A stretch of 64,000 nucleotides of DNA from Mesorhizobium sp. B2-1-8 (GTDB taxonomy: Bacteria > Pseudomonadota > Alphaproteobacteria > Rhizobiales > Rhizobiaceae). The stretch covers positions 4,813,501-4,877,500 of the forward strand of contig NZ_CP083952.1 of NCBI RefSeq assembly GCF_006442545.2. The letters run 5' to 3'. Position 1 is the stretch's first letter. Every line of letters begins with the position of its first letter. The notes under the pieces were generated by a model that saw only the letters and a program-made list of their open reading frames with translations, searched no databases and had not been told where the DNA came from. Shown piece by piece: positions 44,167-53,208 of the stretch. The translations under genes and the position numbers were made by a program.

Positions 44167-46389
44167 ATGATCCTGACACTGGCGCTGCTTGCGGGTCTGG
44201 TTGTGGCCTTGCTGCTGATCGGGGCGGTTGAGAAATTCCGCCTCGGCCTGCGCTTCACCCAGGCGCTGCTCTACGTGCCGTTCAAGCTCGCCTACCGGAT
44301 CAGCGACAATCGCATCAGGGTCGCCCGCAAGGCGCAGGTGCCGGTCATCTATGTCATCTCGCACCAGTCGCGCTTCGAGCCGGCGCTGATGCTGTCGCTG
44401 CTGCCCGACGACACGCTGCATATACTCGACGAGGTTTCGGCGCGCTCGCCTTGGCTCGAACCCTGGCGCGAACTTGGCCGCACCATTGCCTTCAACGCCG
44501 AACATGTCTTCGTCAGCCGCCGGCTGGTGCGCGTGCTGAAGGGCAAGGGCCGGCTGGCCGTCTACCTGCCGGACGCGGTCGAGCCCGACGTCAAGACGTT
44601 TCGGCTGTTTCGCGCCGTCACCCGCATAGCCATGCAGGCCGATGCCCGCATCGTGCCGATTTTCGTCGCCAGCGCACGCAGCCTGCCGGTCTCGCTGACA
44701 CCTAGGGACAAGGCACCGCGTCGCTGGTTTCCACGGCTGTCGATCAGTGTTCTGGAGCCGATGACGATCGCCGAACTGGTGGCGCGCAACCCGGACCAGG
44801 CCTCGAATACCAATGCGCTGTTCGACCGCGTCGCCGAGGCCCGGCTTTTCGGCACCGACCTCGATCGCGGCCTGTTCCTGGCCATGCGCGATGCCGCTGA
44901 CCGTGTCGGCGCCTCGCACACCATCATCGAAGATGTTATCTCGGGGGCCTTGAGCTACCGCAAGATGTTCATCGGCGCTCGCGTGCTTGGCAGGCGCTTC
45001 GAGGCGGTGACGGCGCCGGGCGAAGCGGTGGGAGTGATGCTGCCCAACGCCAACGGCGTCGTATTGTCGTTCGTCGGCCTTCTGTCGGCGGGCCGAGTGG
45101 CCGCGATGATCAACTACACGGCCGGGCCGGCGAGCGTCACCGCGGCGGTCCGCACGGCCGTCATCCGCACCGTCGTCTCTTCACGCGCCTTCGTCGAGAA
45201 GGCCGATCTCGCCGATGTCGTCGCGGCGGTCGAAAAGGGCGGCGCCAGGCTGCTGTGGCTGGAGGATCTGCGGACCAGCGTCACCACGCTGGACAAGCTT
45301 GCGGCCGCCTTGCTGTGGCGCCTGCCGCTGCAGCGGCAGGATGCGGCCAAGCCGGGCGTGATCCTGTTCACCTCGGGCTCCGAGGGCACGCCGAAGGCGG
45401 TCGTCCTGTCGCAAAAGAACCTTCTCGCCAATGCCATGCAGGCCGAGGCGCGCATCACCATCTCGCCAGCGGACACCCTGCTCAACGTGCTGCCGGTGTT
45501 CCATTCGTTCGGCCTGACGGGCGGCACCATCCTGCCGCTGGTCACCGGGGTAAAACTGTTCCTCTATCCCTCGCCTCTCCATTACAAGATCATCCCCGAG
45601 ATCGCGCGCAAGGTGAAACCGACCATCATGTTCGGCACCGACACGTTCCTCGCCAACTATGCGCGCACCGCCAAGGACGGGGATTTCTCCAGCCTGCGCT
45701 TCGTCGTCGCCGGCGCCGAGGCGGTGAAGCCGGATACCCGCCGCGTCTATCGCGAACGCTTCCAGGCCGAGATCATCGAAGGCTTCGGACTGACCGAGGC
45801 CGCACCCGTGGTTGCCGTCAACACCGCGATCCATGGGCGCGACGGCACGGTCGGGCGGTTGCTGCCGGCCATCCGCATGAAGCTGGAGCCGGTCGAAGGC
45901 ATCAATGATGCCGGCCAGTTGTGGCTCGAAGGACCGAACATGATGATGGGCTACATGACCGCGGATCGCCCCGGCGAGCTACAGCCCCTGACCGGCTGGC
46001 ACGACACGGGCGACATCGTCGCCGTCGACCGCGAAGGCTTCATCAGCATTCGCGGACGCGCTAAGCGCTTCGCCAAGATCGCCGGCGAGATGGTGTCGCT
46101 GGGCGCGGTCGAGATGCTGGTGCAGTCGCTTTGGCCGGAAGAACGCCACGCGGCGGTGGCGGTGCCGGACAAGAGGCGCGGCGAGCGCATCGTGCTGGTC
46201 ACCACCGCTGACGATGCGAGCGCAGAGGAGTTGCGACAGTTCGGCAAAAAGGCCGGAGCGGCCGAACTGATGGTGCCAAACGACATCGTCAAGGTCGAAG
46301 AAATCCCGGTGCTCGGCTCGGGCAAGACGGATTATGTGTCGACCAGGAAGCTTGCGATCGACCGGCTGGGGTTTGGCGTGGCAGCTTAG
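44167..46389 (+). CDS. Acyltransferase-acyl-CoA/ACP synthetase fusion (Aas-like)
   Basis: 740-residue protein combining two activities like E. coli Aas, which recycles lysophospholipids: an N-terminal acyltransferase domain (about 50-230) and a C-terminal AMP-binding adenylation domain (about 260-730). The adenylation domain shows LFTSGSEGTPKAVVLS (about 400-415), GFGLTEAAP and the hinge region HDTGDIVAVDREGFISIRGR. The acyltransferase motif reads HQSRFE (His66...Glu71) rather than the usual HX4D. A hydrophobic N-terminal segment anchors it to the inner membrane. The specific substrate is inferred. Confidence 0.85.
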   Translation: MILTLALLAGLVVALLLIGAVEKFRLGLRFTQALLYVPFKLAYRISDNRIRVARKAQVPVIYVISHQSRFEPALMLSLLPDDTLHILDEVSARSPWLEPWRELGRTIAFNAEHVFVSRRLVRVLKGKGRLAVYLPDAVEPDVKTFRLFRAVTRIAMQADARIVPIFVASARSLPVSLTPRDKAPRRWFPRLSISVLEPMTIAELVARNPDQASNTNALFDRVAEARLFGTDLDRGLFLAMRDAADRVGASHTIIEDVISGALSYRKMFIGARVLGRRFEAVTAPGEAVGVMLPNANGVVLSFVGLLSAGRVAAMINYTAGPASVTAAVRTAVIRTVVSSRAFVEKADLADVVAAVEKGGARLLWLEDLRTSVTTLDKLAAALLWRLPLQRQDAAKPGVILFTSGSEGTPKAVVLSQKNLLANAMQAEARITISPADTLLNVLPVFHSFGLTGGTILPLVTGVKLFLYPSPLHYKIIPEIARKVKPTIMFGTDTFLANYARTAKDGDFSSLRFVVAGAEAVKPDTRRVYRERFQAEIIEGFGLTEAAPVVAVNTAIHGRDGTVGRLLPAIRMKLEPVEGINDAGQLWLEGPNMMMGYMTADRPGELQPLTGWHDTGDIVAVDREGFISIRGRAKRFAKIAGEMVSLGAVEMLVQSLWPEERHAAVAVPDKRRGERIVLVTTADDASAEELRQFGKKAGAAELMVPNDIVKVEEIPVLGSGKTDYVSTRKLAIDRLGFGVAA

Positions 46390-46584
46390 TGATCACCCAC
46401 GCCAGACTCGTATAAACGCCCCCTTTCGGGATCGCCTGACCGAGACTGCGCCGTCGTGACGCAGCGATTCAGATGGACAAATCACCGGTGAGGGATTACT
46501 CACTCACCGAGCCAAGAGACGCTGGGCATGCCTGTTTCAGCCAGCGCGACATGACACCTCCTTTGCACGGCAAGGAGATCCCGA

Positions 46585-47385
46585 ATGGCAAAAGTCCTCG
46601 TCACCGGCGGCACCGGACATCTCGGACGCGATCTCGTGCCGGCACTGACCGCGTCCGGGCACGCCGTCAGGTTGCTGGCCAGGAAAGCCGGGCCGGACCG
46701 CTCCGTGGAATGGGCGCTCGGCGATCTCGCAACGGGCGAAGGCGTCGAAGAGGCCCTTGGTGGCATCGATACGGTCATCCATGCAGCGACGCTGTCGCCG
46801 ATCGCAAGGCGCGGTATGCGGCCGATCGATTTCTTATCCAGTCCGTCGGATGTCGACGTCGAGGGCACGCGGCGGCTGCTTGCCGCATCGCAGCGCGCCG
46901 ATGTCTCGCATTTCATCTTCGTGTCGATCGTCGGCCTCGACTTCAGCACCCTGCCCTATAGCCGCGTGAAGCTGGCGGGCGAGCAGCTTGTGCGGACGTC
47001 GCCGCTCTCGTGGTCGGTCATCCGCGCGACCCCATTCTTTTACCTTCTGGCGCAGATGCTGGCCGGGCTGAGATGGCTGCCGGTCTGGCCGCTGCCGACC
47101 TCGCCCTCAAATCCCGTCGATACGCGCGACGTCGCCAGCTATCTGGCCCAGGCTGTCAGCGATGGGGAACGCGGCGTCCGCCCGCAGATTGGCGGACCCG
47201 AAGTGATGCCGTTTTCGACATTCGCTCGACAATACCGCGATGTGCTCGGGCTGCGGCGTCTCATTCTGCCGTTTCCGGTCAGTCGAAAGATAAGCCTTGC
47301 CCTGGGCCTTGTAGAAACCAGCGAGCGGCTGGGAGAAAGAACATGGAAGGCATGGCTTTCCGAGCAGGGCGGAAGCGCGCCGTGA
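46585..47385 (+). CDS. NAD(P)-binding SDR/NmrA-like protein
   Basis: 266-residue atypical SDR with MAKVLVTGGTGHLGRDLVPAL (GxxGxxG cofactor motif, about 8-14) and DTVIHAATLSP, plus a short hydrophobic C-terminal half. Related to NAD-binding oxidoreductases and NmrA-like sensors. It ends 80 bp before a TetR-type regulator transcribed in the same direction, which may regulate it. Substrate unknown. Confidence 0.82.
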   Translation: MAKVLVTGGTGHLGRDLVPALTASGHAVRLLARKAGPDRSVEWALGDLATGEGVEEALGGIDTVIHAATLSPIARRGMRPIDFLSSPSDVDVEGTRRLLAASQRADVSHFIFVSIVGLDFSTLPYSRVKLAGEQLVRTSPLSWSVIRATPFFYLLAQMLAGLRWLPVWPLPTSPSNPVDTRDVASYLAQAVSDGERGVRPQIGGPEVMPFSTFARQYRDVLGLRRLILPFPVSRKISLALGLVETSERLGERTWKAWLSEQGGSAP

Positions 47386-47465
47386 GCGATCCTTGATTTC
47401 GCACGGGGATGTTATTGTCGGACGCCGAATCCCCGCCACCAGGATCGGAGTGAACAGGAACAGCC

Positions 47466-48059
47466 ATGAAGCCGCCATCCGCAGGACGCGAGCGCATTCT
47501 ACGCGAAGCCATCCGCCTGTTCGCCGAGCGCGGTTATGACCGAACCAGCGTTCCCGAAATTCAGGAGGCCGCCGGCCTGTCGCGTGGCTCGGGTGCGCTC
47601 TACAAGCACTTTCCCTCGAAGGAAGCGCTGCTTGCCGCGGCTATCGACCGGTTTGTCGGAACGGCACGGGAGGGACGGGCCGAGCTTGGCGAACAGGCGC
47701 TTGCTGTCGATCAGGGGGCGCGCCGGGTCGTGGAGGGCATGCTGGAAAAACTCGGCGCGAATCGCGAGATGCTCAGAATCCTGTGGCGCGATCTCGAGCA
47801 CTTCCCGGAATTGAAGGCCTCGGCGCGTGGCGAGATCATGCAGAGCACCTACCACGCAGTCGCCGAATGGCTGCGGGAGCGTCAGCGACAGGGCGAACTG
47901 CGTCCCCATGACAGCGACGCGGTCGCCGCCGTCATCGTCGGCAGCGTCGGCATGTTCCGCGTCTTCGAAGCGATCTGGACCGAGCGCTCGATCGAGGTCA
48001 GCGACGAACGCTTCGCGTCCGCCTGGACCGATTTGCTGATCCGGGGCCTGCGGCCCTAA
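47466..48059 (+). CDS. TetR/AcrR family transcriptional regulator
   Basis: 197 residues: N-terminal TetR helix-turn-helix (ILREAIRLFAERGYDRTSVPEIQEAAGLS, about 13-42, with GALYKHFPSKEALL following) and a C-terminal ligand-binding region. It follows the SDR gene on the same strand. Its stop overlaps the pssA stop by 4 bp on the opposite strand. Effector unknown. Confidence 0.9.
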   Translation: MKPPSAGRERILREAIRLFAERGYDRTSVPEIQEAAGLSRGSGALYKHFPSKEALLAAAIDRFVGTAREGRAELGEQALAVDQGARRVVEGMLEKLGANREMLRILWRDLEHFPELKASARGEIMQSTYHAVAEWLRERQRQGELRPHDSDAVAAVIVGSVGMFRVFEAIWTERSIEVSDERFASAWTDLLIRGLRP

Positions 48060-48874
48060 CCTATATCCGAAGGCGGCACCTTCTCGCCCTCCAGCCTGGC
48101 GCGCTTGGAATAGGCGCGCACGGAAAACGGCAGGAAGATCAGGTAGCCCGCCACCGATGCCGTCAGCGTGTACCAGGGGTAGGTCATCAGCAGTAAGATG
48201 TAGAGCACGACGGCGAGGATGACCGGCAGCACCCTGTCGCCCGGGATCTTGATGCTCTTGCCGGAATAGACCGGCAACCGGCTGACCAGCAGGAAAGCGA
48301 CCAGGATGGTGAAGCCGGTGGCGACGAAGGCGGCCGGCCGGCTGGGCTCCACTCCAAGGCGCAGGAAATAGAGATAGAGCGGCAGCATCACCAGCACGGC
48401 GCCCGCCGGCGCCGGCACACCGACGAAATATTCGGACTGCCATATCGGGCGTTCGGTCTTCTCGTCGTCGAGCACGTTGAAGCGCGCGAGCCTAAGCCCG
48501 CAGGCAATCGCAAACAGCAGTGCCGCGATCCAGCCCGGCGAGCCGGCACGGTCGAGCAGGAAGGCATAGAGCACCAGGGCCGGCGCGACACCGAAATTGA
48601 CGATGTCGGCCAGCGAATCCATCTGCGCGCCGAATTTGGAGGTCGCCTTCAGCATGCGAGCCAGGCGGCCATCGATGCCGTCGAGAAAAGCGGCCAGCAG
48701 CACCATCACCACCGCAGTTTCAAAGCGATTTTCGAAAGCGAAACGGATACCCGACAAGCCGGCGCAGATGGCAAGCACGGTGACGAGATTAGGCAGCACC
48801 ATGCGCATCGGGATCTCGCGGATGCGCGGACCGCCGCTGGCATGGGCTTCGAATTTTTTATACTGCGTGCCCAC
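48056..48874 (-). CDS. pssA: CDP-diacylglycerol-serine O-phosphatidyltransferase
   Basis: Integral-membrane enzyme making phosphatidylserine. The 272-residue protein has the CDP-alcohol phosphotransferase signature DGIDGRLARMLKATSKFG then AQMDSLAD (DGx2ARx8Gx3Dx3D, about 66-90), and about eight transmembrane helices. It is 2 bp downstream of psd, so both steps from CDP-DAG to phosphatidylethanolamine are co-transcribed. Its stop overlaps that of the convergent TetR gene. Confidence 0.94.
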   Translation of the reverse strand: MGTQYKKFEAHASGGPRIREIPMRMVLPNLVTVLAICAGLSGIRFAFENRFETAVVMVLLAAFLDGIDGRLARMLKATSKFGAQMDSLADIVNFGVAPALVLYAFLLDRAGSPGWIAALLFAIACGLRLARFNVLDDEKTERPIWQSEYFVGVPAPAGAVLVMLPLYLYFLRLGVEPSRPAAFVATGFTILVAFLLVSRLPVYSGKSIKIPGDRVLPVILAVVLYILLLMTYPWYTLTASVAGYLIFLPFSVRAYSKRARLEGEKVPPSDIG

Positions 48875-48876
48875 CG

Positions 48877-49575
48877 TCAGGAAATCCGCACGAGGGGCGT
48901 GCCGGCGATCCCGCCGAATTCGGCCAGCACCGTTTCGCCGCCGACCGCGGTCTGGCCAACGGCAACGCGCGGCGTGGCGGTCAAAGGCAGGAATACGTCG
49001 ACGCGCGAGCCGAAACGGATCAGGCCGAAACGCTCGCCTGTGCCGATCGAAGCGCCGGCCTCGGTCCAGCAGACAATGCGGCGCGCCACCAGTCCGGCGA
49101 TCTGGACTGCCGCCACCGTGCCGTTGGGGCTCTCGATGACAAGGCCGTTGCGCTCATTTTCGGTGCTCGCCTTGTCCAGCTCGGCATTGAGGAACTTTCC
49201 GGGGCGATGCTCGATCTTGGCAATGCGGCCGCGCACCGGAGAGCGGTTCACGTGGCAGGAAAAGACGTTCATGAACACGGAGATGCGGGTCATCTCGACA
49301 TTGCCGAGGCTAAGCTCGCGCGGTGGCACGGCAGGTCCCACCGCCGAGATGATGCCATCGGCGGGGCTCACCACGAGACGATCATCGACGGGCGTGACGC
49401 GCTCGGGATCGCGGAAGAAATAGACGCACCAGGCGGTCAGGATCAGGCCGATCCAGAAGAGGATCGAGGAGAAATAGCCGAGGAACGGCGTCGCCGCGCC
49501 AAAGGCGGCGATGAAGGGATAACCTTCGCGATGGATCGGTACGAACGCGTTCTTGACCGTGTCGACAAGGCTCAT
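48877..49575 (-). CDS. psd: Phosphatidylserine decarboxylase proenzyme
   Basis: Decarboxylates phosphatidylserine to phosphatidylethanolamine. The 232-residue short-form (archaeal-type) enzyme ends with the self-cleavage site in [14 protein letters not shown] (Gly-Ser, about 191-192), where the Ser becomes the pyruvoyl group. An N-terminal hydrophobic hairpin (about 20-48) anchors it. It is first in the psd-pssA pair. Confidence 0.93.
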   Translation of the reverse strand: MSLVDTVKNAFVPIHREGYPFIAAFGAATPFLGYFSSILFWIGLILTAWCVYFFRDPERVTPVDDRLVVSPADGIISAVGPAVPPRELSLGNVEMTRISVFMNVFSCHVNRSPVRGRIAKIEHRPGKFLNAELDKASTENERNGLVIESPNGTVAAVQIAGLVARRIVCWTEAGASIGTGERFGLIRFGSRVDVFLPLTATPRVAVGQTAVGGETVLAEFGGIAGTPLVRIS

Positions 49576-49867
49576 GGGGCGGTCCCTGTTTCAGGTCCGG
49601 CCTCAATAGCCGAAACACCCCCTGCCCGCAACGCGACAATGGGCGGCGCGGGTTTGTCTTCAGCTTCCGCCGCGATGGCGAGGCGCTTGTCAACAAGGAT
49701 GGCAATTGAGACCCGCCATCATGCGGCGCCAACGGTCACGCCGATGGAGTGTTTCTTCGTGAGCGAAAAACATTAAGCCCGCTGTCGGCAAATCGTCTTC
49801 TCGCCCGTCCTTGGTGAGAAGCGCCTCATCACAGGGCTGATGACGCGCGCAACGGAGGTTCCTGATC

Positions 49868-50734
49868 ATGCGAATATCATCCGGCAACAAAGCGCATATC
49901 GTCATGGAAGGTCTCGCCTTCGGCGAATCGCCGCGTTGGCATGATGGACGCCTGTGGGTCTGCAACTGGGGCACCGGCGAGATCATTGCCGTCGATGCGC
50001 ACGGCAACAGCGAGATCATGCTCAGGGTTCCGGCTGTGCTGCCCTACTCCATCGACTGGCTGCCGGATGGTCGTCTGCTGGTTGTCTCAGGCCGCGAGGG
50101 CCTGCTGTTGCGGCGGGAAGCCGATGGCTCGCTCGTCACCCACGCCGATCTGCGCGGCCTGTCCAAGAGCCCATGGAACGAGATCGTCGTCGATGGGCGG
50201 GGCAACATCTATGTCAATGGCGGCGGGCCGGCTCCGGCGGCCGGCCAGCATTTCGGCCCCGGCACCATCGTCTTGGTCACACCGGATGGAAAGGTCAGGC
50301 AAGTGGCGGACACCATCGCCTTCGCCAACGGCATGGCGGTGACCCCTGACAACAAGACGCTGATCATCGCCGAATCCCACGCCAACAGGCTGACCGCTTT
50401 CGACATCGCCGCCGACGGCTCCTTGTCCAACCGACGCATCTGGGCTGAACTCGACGGATATCCCGACGGCATCTGCCTCGATGCCGAAGGGACTGTCTGG
50501 TACGCGGATGTTCCCAACAAGCACTGCGTGCGGGTGCGCGAAGGCGGTGACGTCTTGCAGACCGTCATCGCCGATCGCGGCTGCTTTGCCTGCATGCTGG
50601 GCGGTGCGGGCAGGAAAACGCTGTTCATCACCGCCGCCGAGTGGCGCGGCTTCGAGCATATGACAAGCGACGCCCGCACCGGCCAGGTGCTCGCCATTGA
50701 AGCGCCGGCACTGGGCGTGGGCTGGCCTGGCTAG
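49868..50734 (+). CDS. SMP-30/gluconolactonase/LRE family protein
   Basis: 288-residue six-bladed beta-propeller of the SMP-30/gluconolactonase group. Metal-ligand candidates are Glu in GLAFGESPRWHDG (about 19), Asn in the NEIVVDGRGN-type strand, and Asp in DGYPDGICLDAEG (about 200). These enzymes hydrolyse sugar lactones or similar esters; the substrate here is not clear. A repeat element begins directly after the stop codon. Confidence 0.87.
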   Translation: MRISSGNKAHIVMEGLAFGESPRWHDGRLWVCNWGTGEIIAVDAHGNSEIMLRVPAVLPYSIDWLPDGRLLVVSGREGLLLRREADGSLVTHADLRGLSKSPWNEIVVDGRGNIYVNGGGPAPAAGQHFGPGTIVLVTPDGKVRQVADTIAFANGMAVTPDNKTLIIAESHANRLTAFDIAADGSLSNRRIWAELDGYPDGICLDAEGTVWYADVPNKHCVRVREGGDVLQTVIADRGCFACMLGGAGRKTLFITAAEWRGFEHMTSDARTGQVLAIEAPALGVGWPG

Positions 50735-50735
50735 G

Positions 50736-50860
50736 GCAATTCCAGGAAAAGTGCGCAGCGGTTTTCCCGGGAAAAGCGCGTAGCGCTTTCCCTAGGGAAT
50801 TGCGTGAAAACAAAGAGCTAGAGCGGTTCGGCGACTCTATCAGACACTGAACCGCTCTAG
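50736..50860. repeat. RIME-like palindromic intergenic repeat
   Basis: Mosaic of nested palindromes just after the SMP-30 gene. GCAATTCC (50736-50743) pairs with GGAATTGC (50796-50803); TTTTCCCGGGAAAA (about 50762-50775) and AAAGCGC-GTA-GCGCTTT are internal; CTAGAGCGGTTC (50818-50829) pairs perfectly with GAACCGCTCTAG (50849-50860). The composition resembles the Rhizobium intergenic mosaic elements (RIME) described in rhizobia; that name is by likeness only. Confidence 0.7.
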
Positions 50861-51210
50861 AGTCCAGGCACGCGCTGATAGTTGGCGATATCAGCCCGCA
50901 CTCCGAGCCGGGCGATCGTCTCCTGCGGGTTGAAGGCTATGCGCTCGTGCGCCGCCTTGACGATCGGCACCACATTGTCGACGGCGGCCTGGCTTTCCCA
51001 TTCGACGATGGTGACGAGGTTGAATTCCCCCGGTCCGGAGAATTGCTCGAGCAGGAAATCCTGGACGAAGCCTTGCTGCAGACGCAGCAACTCATGCGTC
51101 ATCTTCACCTTTGCGAGGATCTCATCGCGAGCATTGGCGGGCACGACGAACTTGTCGACCCTAAACACGCTTCCGCCATTAACACTTTGATCCGTAACGC
51201 TGATATCCAT
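50857..51210 (-). CDS. Antibiotic biosynthesis monooxygenase (ABM) domain protein
   Basis: 117-residue ABM-fold protein (dimeric alpha+beta barrel). FVVPANARDEILAKVKMTHELL (about 22-43) and NLVTIVEWESQAAV-type segments are typical. Members act as heme- or quinone-related monooxygenases, or as redox sensors; function here is not certain. A SoxR-box-like palindrome lies about 55 bp upstream, suggesting redox control. Confidence 0.82.
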   Translation of the reverse strand: MDISVTDQSVNGGSVFRVDKFVVPANARDEILAKVKMTHELLRLQQGFVQDFLLEQFSGPGEFNLVTIVEWESQAAVDNVVPIVKAAHERIAFNPQETIARLGVRADIANYQRVPGL

Positions 51211-51263
51211 TTGATTCCGTCCTCGAGGATGCTGTTTTTCGGCTCTCGGGCACGGTCTACAAT

Positions 51264-51279
51264 CTCAACTTAAGTTGAG
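51264..51279 (-). promoter_or_regulatory. SoxR-box-like palindrome upstream of the ABM gene
   Basis: Perfect 16-bp palindrome CTCAACTTAAGTTGAG, close to the SoxR box CCTCAAGTTAACTTGAGG. On the minus strand it is preceded by TTGACC (51284-51279), a good -35, and followed 16-19 bases later by weak -10 candidates (TTGTAG, TGTAGA or TAGACC). This overlapped layout is typical of MerR/SoxR-activated promoters. No soxR gene is in this window. Confidence 0.6.
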
Positions 51280-51299
51280 GTCAAGTGGCTTTTTATGAG

Positions 51300-53183
51300 C
51301 TACGACATCTCCGACGTGCGCCGGCGCACGACGACACCCAGTTCGTCGCTTTCGCGGGCAATGCGCAGCCGCTCCTCGGCTTCGGTCGCCTCGCGCTGGC
51401 GGTCCCACATCGAGGCGTAGAGGCCGTGCTTTCGCATCAGCTCGACATGGGTGCCGCGCTCGGCGATCTGACCATCCTTGAGCACGATGATCTCGTCGGC
51501 CGAAATCACCGTCGACAGGCGGTGGGCGATGACGATGGTGGTGCGGCCCTTGCTGACCAGGTCGAGCGCGGCCTGGATCTCCTGCTCGGTGTGGCTGTCG
51601 AGCGCCGAAGTGGCTTCGTCGAGCATCAGGATCGGCGGCGCCTTCAGGATGGTGCGGGCGATCGCCACGCGTTGCTTCTCGCCACCGGAGAGCTTCAGCC
51701 CGCGCTCGCCGACCATCGACTTGTAGCCGTCGGGCAGCTTCTCGATGAACGGTCCGATCTGGGCGAGTTCGGCGGCCTTGCGCACCTCTTCCTCGCCGGC
51801 GCTGACACGGCCGTAGCGGATGTTGTAGGCGATGGTGTCGTTGAACAGCACGGTGTCCTGCGGCACCATGCCGAGCACCGCGCGCAGGCTGTCCTGCGTC
51901 ACATCCCTGATATCCTGGCCGTCGATCAGCACCTGACCACCCTGTACGTCGTAGAAGCGGAACAGCAGCCGCGAGATGGTCGACTTGCCCGCGCCCGACG
52001 GCCCGACAATGGCAACCGTCTTGCCGGCCGGCACTTCGAAGGAGACGCCCTTCAGGATCTTGCGGTTCGGATCATAGGAAAAGTGGACGTCTCGGAACTC
52101 GACCTTGCCGGCACCGACGGACAGCGGCTTAGCGCTGGGCTTGTCGATGATCTCCTGCGGCACGTCGAGCAGGTCGAACATGTGCTCGATGTCGGTCAAC
52201 CCTTGCCGGATTTCGCGATAGATGAAGCCGATGAAGTTGAGCGGCACGGAAAGCTGCACCAGCATGGCATTGATGAAAACGAAATCGCCGACGCTCTGGG
52301 TGCCGGCCTGCACCTCCAGCGCCGACATGCACATGACGACGACCGTGCCGACACCGAAGATGAAGCCCTGGCCAAAGTTCAGCCAGCCGAGCGAGGTCCA
52401 GGTCTTCGTGGCGGCGATCTCGTAACGCGCCATAGAGCGGTCGAAGCGCTCGGCCTCCATGCGCTCATTGGTGAAATATTTGACCGTCTCGAAATTGAGC
52501 AGCGAGTCGATCGCCTTGGTGTTGGCGTCGGTGTCGCTGTCGTTCATGTCGCGGCGGATCGAGATGCGCCAGTCGCTCGCCTTGACGGTGAACCAGACGT
52601 AGACGCAGACGGTGATCGCCACCACGGCCACATATTTCCAGCCATAGGTGAAGCCGAATATGCCGGCGGTCAGCGCGAATTCGAGGATCGTCGGCGCCGT
52701 GTTGAGCATGATGAAGCGCACGATCGTCTCGATGCCCTTGGTGCCGCGCTCAATGATGCGCGACAGGCCGCCGGTGCGGCGCTCCAGGTGGAAGCGCAAC
52801 GACAGCTGATGCATGTGCACGAACGTGCGGAAGGCAAGCTGACGCACCGCATGCTGGCCGACGCGGGCAAACAGCGCGTCGCGCAGCTGGTTGAAGCCGA
52901 GCTGGACGAGCCTCAGTACATTATAGGCAATGACCAGCATCACCGGGGCAAGCATGAACGACGGCAGCGGCGGAGGCGTTTTGAAACCTCCCGCCAGCGC
53001 ATCGGTTGCCCATTTGAAGAAATAGGGACCGGCGACCAGCGTCACCTTGGCCACGACCAGCAGCAGCGTCGCCCAGGTCACCCGTGCCCTCAGGTCGGCG
53101 CGGTCGGCCGGCCACATATAGGGCCAGAGATTGCGCAATGTCGTGAGTGTCGAGGTGTCGGCGGATACGGTTTTTTCGGCCAC
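51300..53183 (-). CDS. ATM1/HMT1-type ABC exporter (fused permease-ATPase)
   Basis: 627-residue half-transporter with six transmembrane helices (about 30-320) and an ATPase domain. The ATPase shows Walker [13 protein letters not shown] (about 400-411), signature LSGGEKQR and Walker B ILMLDEATSALD. Its sequence matches the ATM1/heavy-metal tolerance group, whose bacterial members export glutathione or metal-glutathione complexes. It begins 25 bp after a Cys-rich ArsR gene on the same strand, suggesting metal- or redox-responsive export. Substrate is inferred. Confidence 0.9.
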   Translation of the reverse strand: MAEKTVSADTSTLTTLRNLWPYMWPADRADLRARVTWATLLLVVAKVTLVAGPYFFKWATDALAGGFKTPPPLPSFMLAPVMLVIAYNVLRLVQLGFNQLRDALFARVGQHAVRQLAFRTFVHMHQLSLRFHLERRTGGLSRIIERGTKGIETIVRFIMLNTAPTILEFALTAGIFGFTYGWKYVAVVAITVCVYVWFTVKASDWRISIRRDMNDSDTDANTKAIDSLLNFETVKYFTNERMEAERFDRSMARYEIAATKTWTSLGWLNFGQGFIFGVGTVVVMCMSALEVQAGTQSVGDFVFINAMLVQLSVPLNFIGFIYREIRQGLTDIEHMFDLLDVPQEIIDKPSAKPLSVGAGKVEFRDVHFSYDPNRKILKGVSFEVPAGKTVAIVGPSGAGKSTISRLLFRFYDVQGGQVLIDGQDIRDVTQDSLRAVLGMVPQDTVLFNDTIAYNIRYGRVSAGEEEVRKAAELAQIGPFIEKLPDGYKSMVGERGLKLSGGEKQRVAIARTILKAPPILMLDEATSALDSHTEQEIQAALDLVSKGRTTIVIAHRLSTVISADEIIVLKDGQIAERGTHVELMRKHGLYASMWDRQREATEAEERLRIARESDELGVVVRRRTSEMS

Positions 53184-53208
53184 TTTTCTTGCCTTTTGGA
53201 TGAGAGGG

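Noticed and set aside
46390-46584. GGTGAG/CTCACC hairpin (about 46488-46510) as a regulator of the SDR gene
   Set aside because: Only six base pairs with a 10-base loop, far from the start codon; not above chance for this composition.
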